64,000 bases of DNA from Senegalimassilia sp003474385 (GCF_003474385.1 NZ_QUCY01000014.1:9135-73134); one strand, 5' to 3'. Shown: positions 41,564-52,000, counted from the stretch's first letter. A program made the numbers and translations. Notes: a model not told the origin generated them from the sequence alone.

Positions 41564-44558
41564 GGCCGCCCCCCTTCTTCGAATCGCCCTTCTTCTTATG
41601 CTTCTTCCCGTGCTTGCCGCGCTCAGCCTTGCGCTGCGCAAGCGCCTCAAGGTCCTCGGCGCTCAGCTCAAGAGCGGGCATCTCCGCCTCGAGCAGCTCC
41701 ACATCGCCCTTGCCGTTTCCGCCCTTTTCACCATGAGCCTCCTCGTCGGTCAAAAACGGGCCGTCGAAGTACGCCGGTCTGCCCTTTGCCGCCAAGTCCA
41801 TCAGCGATGCGCCTTTACCCGGAGCATCCTTCGGCTTGCGGGCAGCGCCCTGTCCGGCATCCTCGGCGCTGCACGCAGAGGCAGACTGGTCCGTCAGGTC
41901 GTCGGCAGCCACGCCCACAGGCGGCAGCGGCACGGACACGCCCGCCGCACGGGCGGAGCGATCGACAGGCACCGAAACGCGGGCCGTCGACATAGCAGCA
42001 GGCACCAATTCCTTGACCACCTTCTTGCCCCGATCAGCCAGATGCCCGCGCAGCTCGTCATCGCTCATGCTGTCGATGGACGCCTGGCGCTGAATGTTGT
42101 CGCGCACCATCTCCAATCCCAGCAAGAAGCCGATAAGGATGACCAACCAGGTCAGCCATGCTGTCAGAATGACCACCTTCTCGGTAGTGGTCACGGCGAA
42201 CACCACCGAGACCGCCACCGGCACGGCGATGCCTAAGATGAGCGCGCCGCGCTTCAAGCGAGGATAATGCCTCAGGAACGTATCGGCCTGCTGACGCACC
42301 GTATTATGGAACTCGTCATGGTCGGACAATGCCCGGATAAGCTGCCCGATACGATAACGTCGCTCGGGAACCAATGCCTCCTCGACGTTGAGCAGGTCGC
42401 TCTGCTTGATCTCCTTCGCCACCAGGCGGTTGAGGTTGGTCAGATGCGGTCGCACGAACAGGCCTACCAGCGCCATGGACAGCGCAATGAGCAGCAGCAC
42501 CCCGCAATAACCCAGCCACTGCGTGCCGTAGAAGCCGCCGATGGTCTCGCGCAAGGCGTTGATGCCGTAGGTGAACGGGAACATGGGGTATACCGTGCGG
42601 AAGAAGGCGTCGGTCATCTCGACCGGGTACAAACCCGTGCCGCCCGGGATCTGGACGAACACCATGATGATGCATAGGCCGATGCCGATATGCTGGAACG
42701 ACGATGACAGCGTGTACGTGATGCACAGGTAGGAAAGAGACAGCAAAACCGCCGTCGCGAAAAACGCCGGCACCGATGCTGCCTGCACGCCGATGAGCAG
42801 GCAGCCCGTCACGCACACCACGGCCTGCAGGGTCACCAGCAAAGCGAAGAACAGCCAACGGCCGATATAGCCCTGCATCACCGTCAGGCCCGGCACGCCT
42901 TCCTTGTCGACCTCCAGCTTCAAGATGACGCACAACATCAACGTGCCGATCCACAGGCTCAGGCTGATGAACAGCGGGGCCATGGCCGAACCGTAGGCGT
43001 TGAGCGGATACAGCTTCTCGGTGGTCACCTGCGTGGGAGCCTGCATGAACTCGGCGATCTTCCCGGGGTCGATGCGCCCGTTGTCCATCAGCTCGGACAC
43101 CGCGGAGGACGTTCCCAGCAGGGACACGTCGTTGCGAGCCTGGCGCATGGTCCCCTCAAGGCCGGACAGCAGCACGTCGGTCTGCGCCATGGCATCGCCT
43201 GCCACGTGCAGCGTCCCGGACAGCTGGTCGATCACGCCCGAGGTCTCGTCGATCAGGTAGCCTTGGTTCGAGATGGCCCCCTTAAGGCCGGCGGCGGCGA
43301 TGCCGACCTGGGAGATGCCGTTGCTCACCTGCGGCAGGGCGCTGCCGAACAGCTGCTGCTGATAAGCCCCCGAAGCCGTGATGGCGTTTTGCGCGGCGAC
43401 GTTGACGGTGTTGGCGGCGGCCGCGACGCTGGCGGCCGTAGCATCTACGTCGCCGCTAAGCGTCTTCAGATCATTCAGGTCACGCTGCAGCTCGGCGTTG
43501 CGGGCGGTCAGGGAATCGATGGCGAATCGCAGCTGCTCCTTGTTCGGATCGGAGTCGGGCATCTGATCGTGCACGATCTGCAGCTGCTCGATGACGGCGG
43601 TGTTCATGTCCAGCACGCCCTGGGCTCGATCTGCCGCGGCGTCCACGGTGCCTTGCGCAGCCGATATGGCGTTGGAGGCATCGGTGATCGAGCCAGCCGC
43701 CTGCGAGGCGACCTGGGACAGCATCAGGTTCGTGTTCGACATGCCGGGCATGGCCACCGACGTGAACGTGCCCAGGCTGTTTTGCAGCGTCAAGGAAAGG
43801 TCGCTCACCTGCTGCAGCTGGTCCTGCACGGTTTGCGCGTCGGCACGAGCCTGCTCAAGCTGGCCCTTCGCCGACTGCGCCTTCTGGCGGGCCTCCTCGG
43901 TGGACGCCGCCAACCCGCTCACAGTCGCACGCGCATCGGAAACCGAATCGACGGCGCGCGAAAGCTGCGCGGCAGAGCTGTTCTGCGCGGTACTCAGATT
44001 CTGTTCGGCCTCGGCGACCTTATCGTTGAGCGTGTCCGCCACCACCGAGCTGACCGTGGAAACGAACTGGCTGTTGATGGTCTCATCAAGGGTGGAGGAG
44101 CCCGCATCGGTCACCTTCGGCGACACGGGGTTCATCTTCTCGTTAACGTAATACCGCAGGTTAGGCTGCTGAAAATCGCCCGTCACAATGGTGAACAAGT
44201 TGGCGGTGAAGTCCTCGGGGATGACGAACGCCGCATACACCTCGCCCGATTCCACCTTGCGCATCGCGTCGTCGTAATCGGTGAACTCCCATTTCAACTG
44301 GTTGTTCTCATGCAGCGTGTCCACGATCTGGTTGCCCAGGTTCATCTGACCCATCAAGTCGTTCTCGGATCCGGCGTCCTGATTCACCACGCATACGCGC
44401 ATGTTTCCCGTATTGTCATAGGGGTTCCAAAAGCCGATGACGTTGAACCACGTGTACGTTGACGGCAGCACGACCAGCACCACGACCACCACCAGGGCGG
44501 CCGGCGCCTTCAAAAGGCGCAGCAGGTCGCGGCCGAGCACGTGCAAAACGTTTTTCAT
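41556..44558 (-). CDS. YhgE/Pip domain membrane protein with long cytoplasmic tail (first of two)
   Basis: About 1000 residues. The same architecture as its neighbour: N-terminal helix (ALVVVVVLVVLPSTYTWFN), signature WNPYDNTGNMRVCVVNQDAG, a long coiled-coil-rich exterior region, and a block of C-terminal helices ending near residue 725. It then adds two more hydrophobic segments (ILGIAVPVAVSVVFAV and AWLTWLVILIGFLLGLEMV) and about 190 hydrophilic residues ending in a Lys-rich tract (GKKHKKKGDSKKGGG). The start is taken at ATG 44558 with AGAGG upstream. ATG 44576 is an alternative. Confidence 0.82.
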   Translation of the reverse strand: MKNVLHVLGRDLLRLLKAPAALVVVVVLVVLPSTYTWFNVIGFWNPYDNTGNMRVCVVNQDAGSENDLMGQMNLGNQIVDTLHENNQLKWEFTDYDDAMRKVESGEVYAAFVIPEDFTANLFTIVTGDFQQPNLRYYVNEKMNPVSPKVTDAGSSTLDETINSQFVSTVSSVVADTLNDKVAEAEQNLSTAQNSSAAQLSRAVDSVSDARATVSGLAASTEEARQKAQSAKGQLEQARADAQTVQDQLQQVSDLSLTLQNSLGTFTSVAMPGMSNTNLMLSQVASQAAGSITDASNAISAAQGTVDAAADRAQGVLDMNTAVIEQLQIVHDQMPDSDPNKEQLRFAIDSLTARNAELQRDLNDLKTLSGDVDATAASVAAAANTVNVAAQNAITASGAYQQQLFGSALPQVSNGISQVGIAAAGLKGAISNQGYLIDETSGVIDQLSGTLHVAGDAMAQTDVLLSGLEGTMRQARNDVSLLGTSSAVSELMDNGRIDPGKIAEFMQAPTQVTTEKLYPLNAYGSAMAPLFISLSLWIGTLMLCVILKLEVDKEGVPGLTVMQGYIGRWLFFALLVTLQAVVCVTGCLLIGVQAASVPAFFATAVLLSLSYLCITYTLSSSFQHIGIGLCIIMVFVQIPGGTGLYPVEMTDAFFRTVYPMFPFTYGINALRETIGGFYGTQWLGYCGVLLLIALSMALVGLFVRPHLTNLNRLVAKEIKQSDLLNVEEALVPERRYRIGQLIRALSDHDEFHNTVRQQADTFLRHYPRLKRGALILGIAVPVAVSVVFAVTTTEKVVILTAWLTWLVILIGFLLGLEMVRDNIQRQASIDSMSDDELRGHLADRGKKVVKELVPAAMSTARVSVPVDRSARAAGVSVPLPPVGVAADDLTDQSASACSAEDAGQGAARKPKDAPGKGASLMDLAAKGRPAYFDGPFLTDEEAHGEKGGNGKGDVELLEAEMPALELSAEDLEALAQRKAERGKHGKKHKKKGDSKKGGGHA

Positions 44559-44803
44559 AGCAGGCGGTACCTCTTCCATAGCCGGCGCTATCGAGCGCGG
44601 TTCCATAACCTTGCGGCGCCATCGCGAAAACAAGCGCGGGCGGCCAGCCCCACGGCAGACCGCCCACGCCCAAGCGTCAAGACGACAGGCGCCCTATTGC
44701 GTACCCGTCATTGTAAAATACCCCACCTGCGGCGCTACTCCATACAACGCCAAACCACAGAATCCGTTTCATTACTGTAAGAATCCCCTTTATCGGGCGA
44801 ATC

Positions 44804-44820
44804 AAAAGGCGCTGCGCACC
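44804..44820 (-). terminator. weak terminator after the YbhB-like gene
   Basis: On the minus strand GGTGC-GCA-GCGCC (one G-U pair) is followed by TTTT. It starts 10 bp after the stop codon. Confidence 0.4.
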
Positions 44821-44829
44821 GCATCGACC

Positions 44830-45342
44830 CTACGCGCGGCTCGGCAGCTCCACGGACGCCTGATCCAGCACATGGCCGTTCATCGCGCGACGCAGCTCAT
44901 TGAGATAAAAGCCTTCCGGCAGCCCCAGCTCGCAATCGAGGGCGTACACGTTCAACGTGTAGCTATGCGTGGCATCAGGCGGCTGCGGACCGCAGTAACG
45001 GGAGTGCACTTGCGGGTTGTCGCTACCGTGCGCCATGGGCGACCAATTGCTGTTGCGGCCCTGCACCATATCAACCGCCCCCGTGCGGCTGGCGTCCTCG
45101 GGGATAAGCGTGGTGGTCGCCGGCAGATTGCACGCGGTCCAGTGGATCCAGCAGAAGCCGCCCACGGGGATCGCGTCGTAATCGATGAACGCCAGAGCAA
45201 GCGTCCGTGCCTCCTGCGGCACATCGTTTATCTCGATGGGAAACGAACGCACGGGAAAACCCTCCAGCCGATCCGGCTCGGGCGCATACTTTCCGAACCT
45301 ATCCGCCAACAGGCCGCCATCCACCTCCACATGCACCTTCAT
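44830..45342 (-). CDS. YbhB/YbcL family Raf kinase inhibitor-like protein
   Basis: A 170-residue PEBP-fold protein. Conserved elements are FPIEINDVPQEARTLALAFIDYDA, FCWIHWTACNLP (the DPDAP/HW-type binding pocket) and YCGPQPPDATHSYTLNVYALD (the GxxPP and H-x-Y pattern). The bacterial members have no firmly known ligand. ATG at 45342 follows AAGGAG. It is divergent from asnB. Confidence 0.9.
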   Translation of the reverse strand: MKVHVEVDGGLLADRFGKYAPEPDRLEGFPVRSFPIEINDVPQEARTLALAFIDYDAIPVGGFCWIHWTACNLPATTTLIPEDASRTGAVDMVQGRNSNWSPMAHGSDNPQVHSRYCGPQPPDATHSYTLNVYALDCELGLPEGFYLNELRRAMNGHVLDQASVELPSRA

Positions 45343-45487
45343 GACACGCTCCTTCCCCGTCAACGTTTTCAACGTCGCGAACGCCTTTGCGAGCGATCCG
45401 CCGTCGTCCCAACAGACCGAACAAGACACGACGCGGGCGAGCGGGCGCTGAAAGCCCTTCCCGCCCGCGGGCCCTTTCGTTCCAAGC

Positions 45488-45603
45488 GCGCTTTCCCCGC
45501 AAGCGTCACCGGCCCACCGGTTCAGGCGAGCCTTTTCCCGCAATCCCTTTCAGCCGACCAGCGCAGGCGCTCTTTTCGCGCAAGCGATCCTTTCCCCGCA
45601 GTG
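45488..45603. repeat. short degenerate repeats between the YbhB-like gene and asnB
   Basis: Variants of a TT-C/T-CCCGCAA core (CTTTCCCCGCAAGCG, CTTTTCCCGCAATCC, CTTTTCGCGCAAGCG, CTTTCCCCGCAG) recur about every 18-40 bp inside the 401-bp gap 45343-45743. No gene is seen in the gap. TATGAT at 45696-45701 may be a -10 box for asnB. Confidence 0.45.
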
Positions 45604-45743
45604 TAGCATGCGCCGCGCAACCGCCGCCGCGCATGCCGCGGGCTCGTCGGAAAATCTGCGCTTTTCGCGGGAGGCGTGCCACCGTCCACTCCATTCGTTA
45701 TGATGAACCTTACCTTTATATACGATTGGAGGGATGCCTCACC

Positions 45744-47744
45744 ATGTGCGGTATCTGCGGATTTACGCAGGCTGATGATGCAAGCCTGCCCACACTGAAA
45801 GCCATGTGCGACGTCATGGCCCATCGCGGGCCCGACGGCGAAGGCCAGTATATCGACGCCGAAAGCGGCATCGCCTTGGGCCATCGCCGCCTTTCGCTCA
45901 TCGACCTTGCCAACGGCAACCAGCCCATGGTGCGCTCCACGGGCGACCACGCCGCCGTCATCACCTCGCCGGCGCTGCGCCTTGATGGCACCCCCTGCGG
46001 CACGCCCGAGCAGGCTGCCGCCAAGGGGCGCTTCGCCATCGTGTTCAACGGCGAGATCTACAACTACCGCGATCTGCGCGCCGAGCTCGAGACGCAGGGC
46101 TGGCAGTTCCAAACCAACTCCGACACCGAAGTCCTGCTCACGGGCTATCTGGCATGGGGCGAAGGCGTGCTCGACCGCCTGCGCGGCATGTTCGCGTTCG
46201 CCATCTGGGACCGCGATTCGCGCGAGCTGTTCTGCGCCCGCGATTTCTTCGGCATCAAGCCGTTCTACTACACGCAGCAAAACGGCCGCTTCATCTTCGC
46301 TTCCGAGATCAAGTGCATCCTCGAGCATCCGGACTACACGCGCGAGCTCAACCATGAGGCACTCGAGCAGTACCTGTGCTTCCAGTTCAGCGCCCTTCCC
46401 GAGACGTTCTTCAAGGGCATCTTCAAGCTGGCTCCCGCGCACTGCATGACCGTGCATGCCGACGGGTCCATCACCGAGCGCCGCTACTGGCGTCCCGAGT
46501 ACAACTTCGATGCGCAGCGCAGCCGTCAAGATACCGTCGAGGCCATCGACGAAGCCGTGCGCGACAGCGTCCGCTACCACAACGTGGCCGATGTCGAGGT
46601 CGGCAGCTTCCTGTCCTCGGGCATCGACTCCAGCTACATGGCCGCGTGCCTGGCCAAGGAAAACCCCGACATCAAAACGTTCACCGTGGGCTTTGATTGC
46701 TATAAGAACGCCGCCGCCAACAACGCCGAAGGCGCCGGCGGCATGATGCGCGACGAAATCTCGTGGGCCCACGAGCTTGCCGACGAGCTGCACATCGCCA
46801 ACACCAACAAGTACATCGGCGAGGACGAGTACTGGGAAAGCCTGCCCCGCGTGCAATGGCACATGGACGAGCCTTCGGCTGACCCTTCGGCTGTGGCGCT
46901 GTACTTCGTGGACCAGATCGCCGCAACGCAGGTCAAGGCGGTGCTTTCCGGCGAAGGCGCCGACGAGTTCTTCGGCGGCTACCGCATCTACCAAACGCCG
47001 TTCTCCAACGCTAAGCTGTCCTGGGCCCCGAAGGGCCTGCTGCGCGGCGCATCCAGCGTCATGCGCAAGCTGGGCATCCGCGGCGCGAACTACCTTGAGC
47101 GCGCCAGCGAAACGCCCGAAGATTGGTACTACACCAACGCCAATGGCGTTGCCTTCACCGTGGAAGAGCGCGCCCAGCTGCTGCGCGGCGGCTGCAACGC
47201 CCCCACCCCCCAGCAGCTCACCGCGCCGGTATACGCCGAGGTCAAGGACCTGGACGAGACCACGCGCATGCAGTATGTCGACCTGTACTTCTGGCTGGTC
47301 GGCGACATCCTGTTGAAAACGGACAAGATGTCCATGGCCCATTCGCTGGAGTCCCGCGTGCCGTTCTTGGACCGCCGCGTCTTCGATGTGTCGGCAACCA
47401 TCCCCACCCCGCTCAAGGCCAACGAAACGCAAACCAAGCTCACGCTGCGCGAGGCGTCCGAGCGCGCCATCCCGAAGGACTGGGCGCAGAAGGAGAAGCT
47501 CGGCTTCCCCGTCCCCGTGGTGAACTGGCTGCGCCAGGACCGCTACTACAACCAGGTGAAGGAATGGTTCACCGGCGATATCGCGCGCGAGTTCTTCAAC
47601 ACCGATGAGCTAGTGCGACTGCTTGACGAGCACAAGGCCGGCGCCGACCGCAGCCGAAAGATCTGGATCGTCTACATGTTCCTTATGTGGTACAAGATCT
47701 ACTTCGTGGACAAAACGGTGCCGGAAAAGCCGAAGGCCCGCTAG
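45744..47744 (+). CDS. asnB: asparagine synthase (glutamine-hydrolysing)
   Basis: A 666-residue two-domain enzyme. The N-terminal class II amidotransferase domain starts with the nucleophile Cys2 (MCGICGF) and has HRGPDGEG, HRRLSLIDLANGNQP and FNGEIYNYRDLR. The synthetase domain has the PP-loop SSGIDSSYMAA, then VLSGEGADEFFGGY and KTDKMSMAHSLESRVPFLD. Residues about 60-90 form an insertion between GNQPM and FAIVFNGEIYN that most AsnB lack. ATG 45744 is 10 bases after GGAGGG. It has its own terminator. Confidence 0.96.
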   Translation: MCGICGFTQADDASLPTLKAMCDVMAHRGPDGEGQYIDAESGIALGHRRLSLIDLANGNQPMVRSTGDHAAVITSPALRLDGTPCGTPEQAAAKGRFAIVFNGEIYNYRDLRAELETQGWQFQTNSDTEVLLTGYLAWGEGVLDRLRGMFAFAIWDRDSRELFCARDFFGIKPFYYTQQNGRFIFASEIKCILEHPDYTRELNHEALEQYLCFQFSALPETFFKGIFKLAPAHCMTVHADGSITERRYWRPEYNFDAQRSRQDTVEAIDEAVRDSVRYHNVADVEVGSFLSSGIDSSYMAACLAKENPDIKTFTVGFDCYKNAAANNAEGAGGMMRDEISWAHELADELHIANTNKYIGEDEYWESLPRVQWHMDEPSADPSAVALYFVDQIAATQVKAVLSGEGADEFFGGYRIYQTPFSNAKLSWAPKGLLRGASSVMRKLGIRGANYLERASETPEDWYYTNANGVAFTVEERAQLLRGGCNAPTPQQLTAPVYAEVKDLDETTRMQYVDLYFWLVGDILLKTDKMSMAHSLESRVPFLDRRVFDVSATIPTPLKANETQTKLTLREASERAIPKDWAQKEKLGFPVPVVNWLRQDRYYNQVKEWFTGDIAREFFNTDELVRLLDEHKAGADRSRKIWIVYMFLMWYKIYFVDKTVPEKPKAR

Positions 47745-47765
47745 TCGACGCATCACAGTAACGCC

Positions 47766-47800
47766 GAAGCCCCTTGCAACCAGGTTGCAAGGGGCTTCTT
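47766..47800 (+). terminator. rho-independent terminator of asnB
   Basis: GAAGCCCCTTGCAAC, a 3-base loop and GTTGCAAGGGGCTTC form a perfect 15-bp stem, followed by TTAGTT. It begins 22 bp after the asnB stop codon. Confidence 0.85.
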
Positions 47801-47863
47801 AGTTGATAGGCAAGGCCTTCGGATTGCTATGCGAACGACGGCCGACACTCGAAGAGCCGTCCG

Positions 47864-48025
47864 TCACGCCAAGCGCGAAGCACGAACGCTCGTCAGATGA
47901 CCGTGCTCATCCTCGAACACGCACAAGCGCTTATCCCGGCTTTCGTATAGATGGGTGAACTTCGCAAGATGGCGTTTTCTTTCCGCCTTGCTCCCGGAGC
48001 GCTTGGCTTCCTGCTTGCCCGCCAT
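47864..48025 (-). CDS. small basic protein coupled to truA
   Basis: A 53-codon frame not matching a family I know. It opens MAGKQEAKRSGSKAERKRH, very rich in Lys/Arg, and ends with LCVFEDEHGHLTSVRASRLA. Its ATG overlaps the truA stop codon (TGATG), which is typical of translational coupling, and codon use looks like real genes. A basic tail plus a short beta-type segment would fit a nucleic-acid or ribosome-associated protein, but this is a guess. An imperfect hairpin (ACGGC/GCCGT) lies about 20 bp downstream. Confidence 0.6.
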   Translation of the reverse strand: MAGKQEAKRSGSKAERKRHLAKFTHLYESRDKRLCVFEDEHGHLTSVRASRLA

Positions 48026-48927
48026 CAGTACTGCACCTTCCAAAACACCAGGCCGGCGGCTGGAGCATTCTCCCCGGCCGCGGTTCGGTCGCGAGCTTCA
48101 AGCACCTCGCGTACCCATTCGGGCTTGCGCAGGCCGCGGCCCACCATGACCAGCGTGCCCACGATGGTGCGCACCATGGAATGCAGGAACGCATTACCCA
48201 CCACCTTGATGGTCAGCACCTCCTCGCCCATGATGGTCTCGCGCGAAAGCGAGATCTCATGCACGTTGCGACACGTGGGCTTGCCCACGGCGCTGGCCGC
48301 CATGCAGAAGCTTTTGAAGTCGTGTTCGCCTTCCAGGTAGCGCGCAGCCTGCTGCATCGCCGTTATATCCAGGTCGGCATGCACGAACCAGCTGAAATCG
48401 CGCATGAACAGCGGCGGCGTGTCATCCAGGCAGATATGGTAGTGGTATTCGCGCCATTGCGCGTCGAACCGCGCGCTGAAGCCCGGATCACGCTCCTCGA
48501 CCTTGCGCACCGTGATGTCCTCATGCGTCAACGCGTTCAGACTTCGACGTAGGCTGTACAGGCTACGGCTTTCAAGCTCCTTGGCGGAAACGTTGAAGCT
48601 GATCACCTGGCCAAGCGCATGTACTCCCGCATCCGTGCGACCAGAGCACACCACTTCCACCGGCCTGCACATCACCAGGGACAGCGCCTGCTCAAGCTCT
48701 CCCTGCACGGTAAGCTTGCCAGGTTGACGGGCAAAGCCGCAAAACGGGCCGCCATTGTAGGACACCGTCAGCGACAAGGTGCGCTCAGCATCCTCACGTT
48801 CGAAGCCCACAGCGTCGCTCGCCCGTGCGGCATCGGCATACGCCGTTGCGCCCTCGGTTTGCGTCGGCGCAGCTTCCGCTTGCAACGTTTTCTCGATATG
48901 CTCAATCGTTTCATCCATACGGTCCAT
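48025..48927 (-). CDS. truA: tRNA pseudouridine synthase TruA
   Basis: Forms pseudouridine at positions 38-40 of the tRNA anticodon arm. The core begins SLTVSYNGGPFCGFARQP (about residue 52), with the catalytic Asp in CSGRTDAGVHALGQV, then the YHYHI and NAFLHSMVRTIVGTLVMVG segments. The first 50 residues are an Ala-rich extension. ATG at 48927 or 48918, or GTG at 48810, could be the start, and none has a strong ribosome binding site. The dnaE terminator lies only 20 bp upstream of the longest start. Confidence 0.93.
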   Translation of the reverse strand: MDRMDETIEHIEKTLQAEAAPTQTEGATAYADAARASDAVGFEREDAERTLSLTVSYNGGPFCGFARQPGKLTVQGELEQALSLVMCRPVEVVCSGRTDAGVHALGQVISFNVSAKELESRSLYSLRRSLNALTHEDITVRKVEERDPGFSARFDAQWREYHYHICLDDTPPLFMRDFSWFVHADLDITAMQQAARYLEGEHDFKSFCMAASAVGKPTCRNVHEISLSRETIMGEEVLTIKVVGNAFLHSMVRTIVGTLVMVGRGLRKPEWVREVLEARDRTAAGENAPAAGLVFWKVQY

Positions 48928-48947
48928 GATACGCGACAACGCCCGGC

Positions 48948-48982
48948 AAAAGAAACGGGACCCGGATTCACATCCGGGTCCC
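48948..48982 (-). terminator. rho-independent terminator of dnaE
   Basis: On the minus strand GGGACCCGGAT-GTGA-ATCCGGGTCCC, a perfect 11-bp stem, is followed by GTTTCTTTTG. It begins 31 bp after the dnaE stop codon. Confidence 0.82.
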
Positions 48983-49013
48983 ATGGGATATCCAATACCA
49001 AGCGGCATGCCCG

Positions 49014-52000
49014 CTACGCAGTCAGCACGTTATAGCCGAACAGATCCGTCAACTCGCTGCGCATGATGGGGCTTTCTGCATCCACCGTGACCGGAAGCTC
49101 CGCCCGGAACTTATGCCCATCGTTTTGCCTCACGAACAGCACCACGCCATCGCGTCCCGGATACGATTTCAAGATACGGCTCAAGCGCATGGACTTCGAT
49201 TGGTCGAAATCCGACATCGGCACGCTCAGGCGCAGCTGACGAGGCTTCGCGTCCTCTTCGCTCAGCTCAAGCGTTTCCGCCTCGAACACCATGATCTGGT
49301 TGCCGCGATCGGAATGCTCGAACTTGCCCTTGATCTTGACGATAGCATCCTCTTGGATGGCCTCGGCGTTCTCCTCGTACTTGAAGCAGATGCACTCCAC
49401 ATGGCCCGTAGTGTCTTCCAGGTCGAACGTGGCCATCTTCGTGCCGCGCTTCGTCAGCTTCGTCACAACATTGGATACCATTCCCACGAACACCGCGGAC
49501 TTGATCTCCTTCGTGCGCTCGGCTAAATCACCCAACTGCCACTTCGTAATGCGCGAGATGTAGTTCTCGTACGGCGTGAGCGGATGGTCCGAGACGTAGA
49601 TCTTCATGATCTCCTTCTCGTACGTCAGCAGCTGGCGCTTTGGCCACTCCACTCCGTCAGGAGCGGGCACATCTTCCTGGAAACCCGAATCTGCATCGTC
49701 TGCGAACAGGTCGAACATGCTCACCTGACCACGATCGCGGTCCTTCTGGCGCTTCGCAGCGCCTTCCAGAAGCGGCGTCTCCTCGATGAAATACATGAGC
49801 TGCTTGCGCGTGTACCCCGTCGAATCGAACGCACCGCCCTTGATGAGCGCTTCGAGTGTCTTTCGGTTGTAGCACTTTGCATCGACGCGGTTCACGAAGT
49901 CGTGCAAGCTGGTAAACGGGCCGTTCTTTTCGCGCTCCTCGATGATCTCGTCCGCTACGTTGCGACCAACGCCGCGCACGCCGACCAGGCCGAAGCGGAT
50001 GCCGTTCTCAACCGGCGTGAACTCGGCGTTCGACGAATTGATATCCGGCGGCAGCACGGGCGTGCCGTTATGATTGCAGCTAGAGATATAGCGAATCAAG
50101 CGGTCGGTGTTGCCCATGTAACTGGACAGCACTGCAGCCATATACTCGTTCGGGTAATGCGCCTTCAGGTAAGCAGTGCGCATAACCAGGATCGAGTACG
50201 CAGCCGAATGCGACTTATTGAACGCGTACTTTGCGAACTTCTCCGCGTCGTCCCAGATCTTCTTTGCGATCTCAAGCGAGTACCCGTTCTCGACCGCGCC
50301 GTTGTTCCAGTCCTCCTGCAGCATGCGCATGATGTCGAGCTTCTTCTTGCCCATTGCCTTGCGCAGCTTGTCTGCCTTGCCGGCGGAAAAGCCGCTCATG
50401 ACCATGGACACTTGCATGATCTGCTCTTGGTACACCATGGTGCCGTAGGTTTCCTCAAGCACCGGGCGCAGGCGTTCATCATAGTAATGCACAGGAGTCT
50501 TGCCGCTTGCAACCTTGACATAGTCGTCGACCATGCCGGACTCCAACGGGCCCGGACGATTCAAAGCGATAGAAGCGACGATGTCGCTGAACCTCTTCGG
50601 TGGCAGACGTGCGAACAGGCTGACGTACAAGCCGCCCTCAACCTGGAACAAGCCGTCCATATTGCCCGAACGCATGAGGGCGAACGCCGCCTCATCGTCA
50701 GTGGGAATCTCCTCGGGGATAATCTTGCGACCCGTGGTCATCTCCACGTTGCGACACGCGCGCGAAAGCACGCCCAACGTGCGCAAACCAAGGAAGTCCA
50801 TCTTCAGCAGGCCCAGGTCCGGCGTGTAATGGCCGTCATATTGCGTGATGATGCCGCCACCCTTGGTATCACGCTTGACCGGCACGTGATCGGCCATAGG
50901 GTCTCGGCAGATGATGGTTGCGCACGCATGCACGCCCTCGCCGCGCACGTGGCCCTCGATGGACTGCGCCGCGTCTACGACCGCCTTGACATCCTCTTCG
51001 GTGTCGTAAGCCTTCTTCAGATCGGGGTTGGTGTCCAGCGCCTTCTGGATAGTGATACCCAGCTCGTCGCCGATCATCTTGCAGATCTTGTCGCCTACGC
51101 TGTAGGGATAGTCGAGCACGCGCGCCGCGTCGCGCACGGCGTTTTTCGCCTGCAGCTTGCCGAACGTGATAACGCCCGTAACGTGATCGGCGCCGTACAC
51201 CTCGCGAATGTGCTCGATGACCTCTTGACGACGTTCATCCTCGAAGTCGCAGTCGATATCGGGCATCTCAACGCGTTCCGGGGAAAGGAATCGCTCGAAT
51301 AGCAAGCCGTTGGAAAGCGGCTCCAAGTCGGTGATACCCATGGCATATGCAACGATCGAACCGGCAGCAGAACCACGGCCTGGTCCAACACCGATGCCCT
51401 GGCTTCGCGCCCAGTCCAAGTATTCCTGCACAATCAGGAAGTACGCAGGGAAGCCCTGCTGGATGATGACGCTCATCTCATATTCGGCACGATCGAGCGG
51501 CTCTTTGGGAATGGGATCGCCGTAGCGCTTCTTCATGCCTTCGAGCACCTGATGGCGGAACCAGCTCTCGTCCGTCTCGCCCTCGGGAAGCGGGAACTTC
51601 GGCAGAATGGAATCGCGCTCAAGGATGACGTTGCACTTCTCGGCAACCTCCACCGTGGTATCGCATGCCTCGGGGAAATCGCGAAGCGCCTCGCGCATCT
51701 CCTCTTCGGTTTTCATATAGAACTGGTCGTTCTCGAACTTCATGCGATTCGTATCGTTAACGGCGGAGCCCGTGCCGATGCACAGCATGATATCCTGCGC
51801 CTTCGCGTCTTCCTGCAGCAGGTAGTGGAAGTCGTTCGTTGCGATGGTCTTCAGGCCCGCACGGTGAGCAACCTCGGTAAGCTGGTGATTCAGCTCGGTT
51901 TGCGTAAGCCCACCGTCGGTGCGGATGCCCTGGTTTTGCAGCTCGATATAGAAATCGCCCGGCTCGAAGCAGCTCGCGAACTTGTTTGCCCACTTCACCG

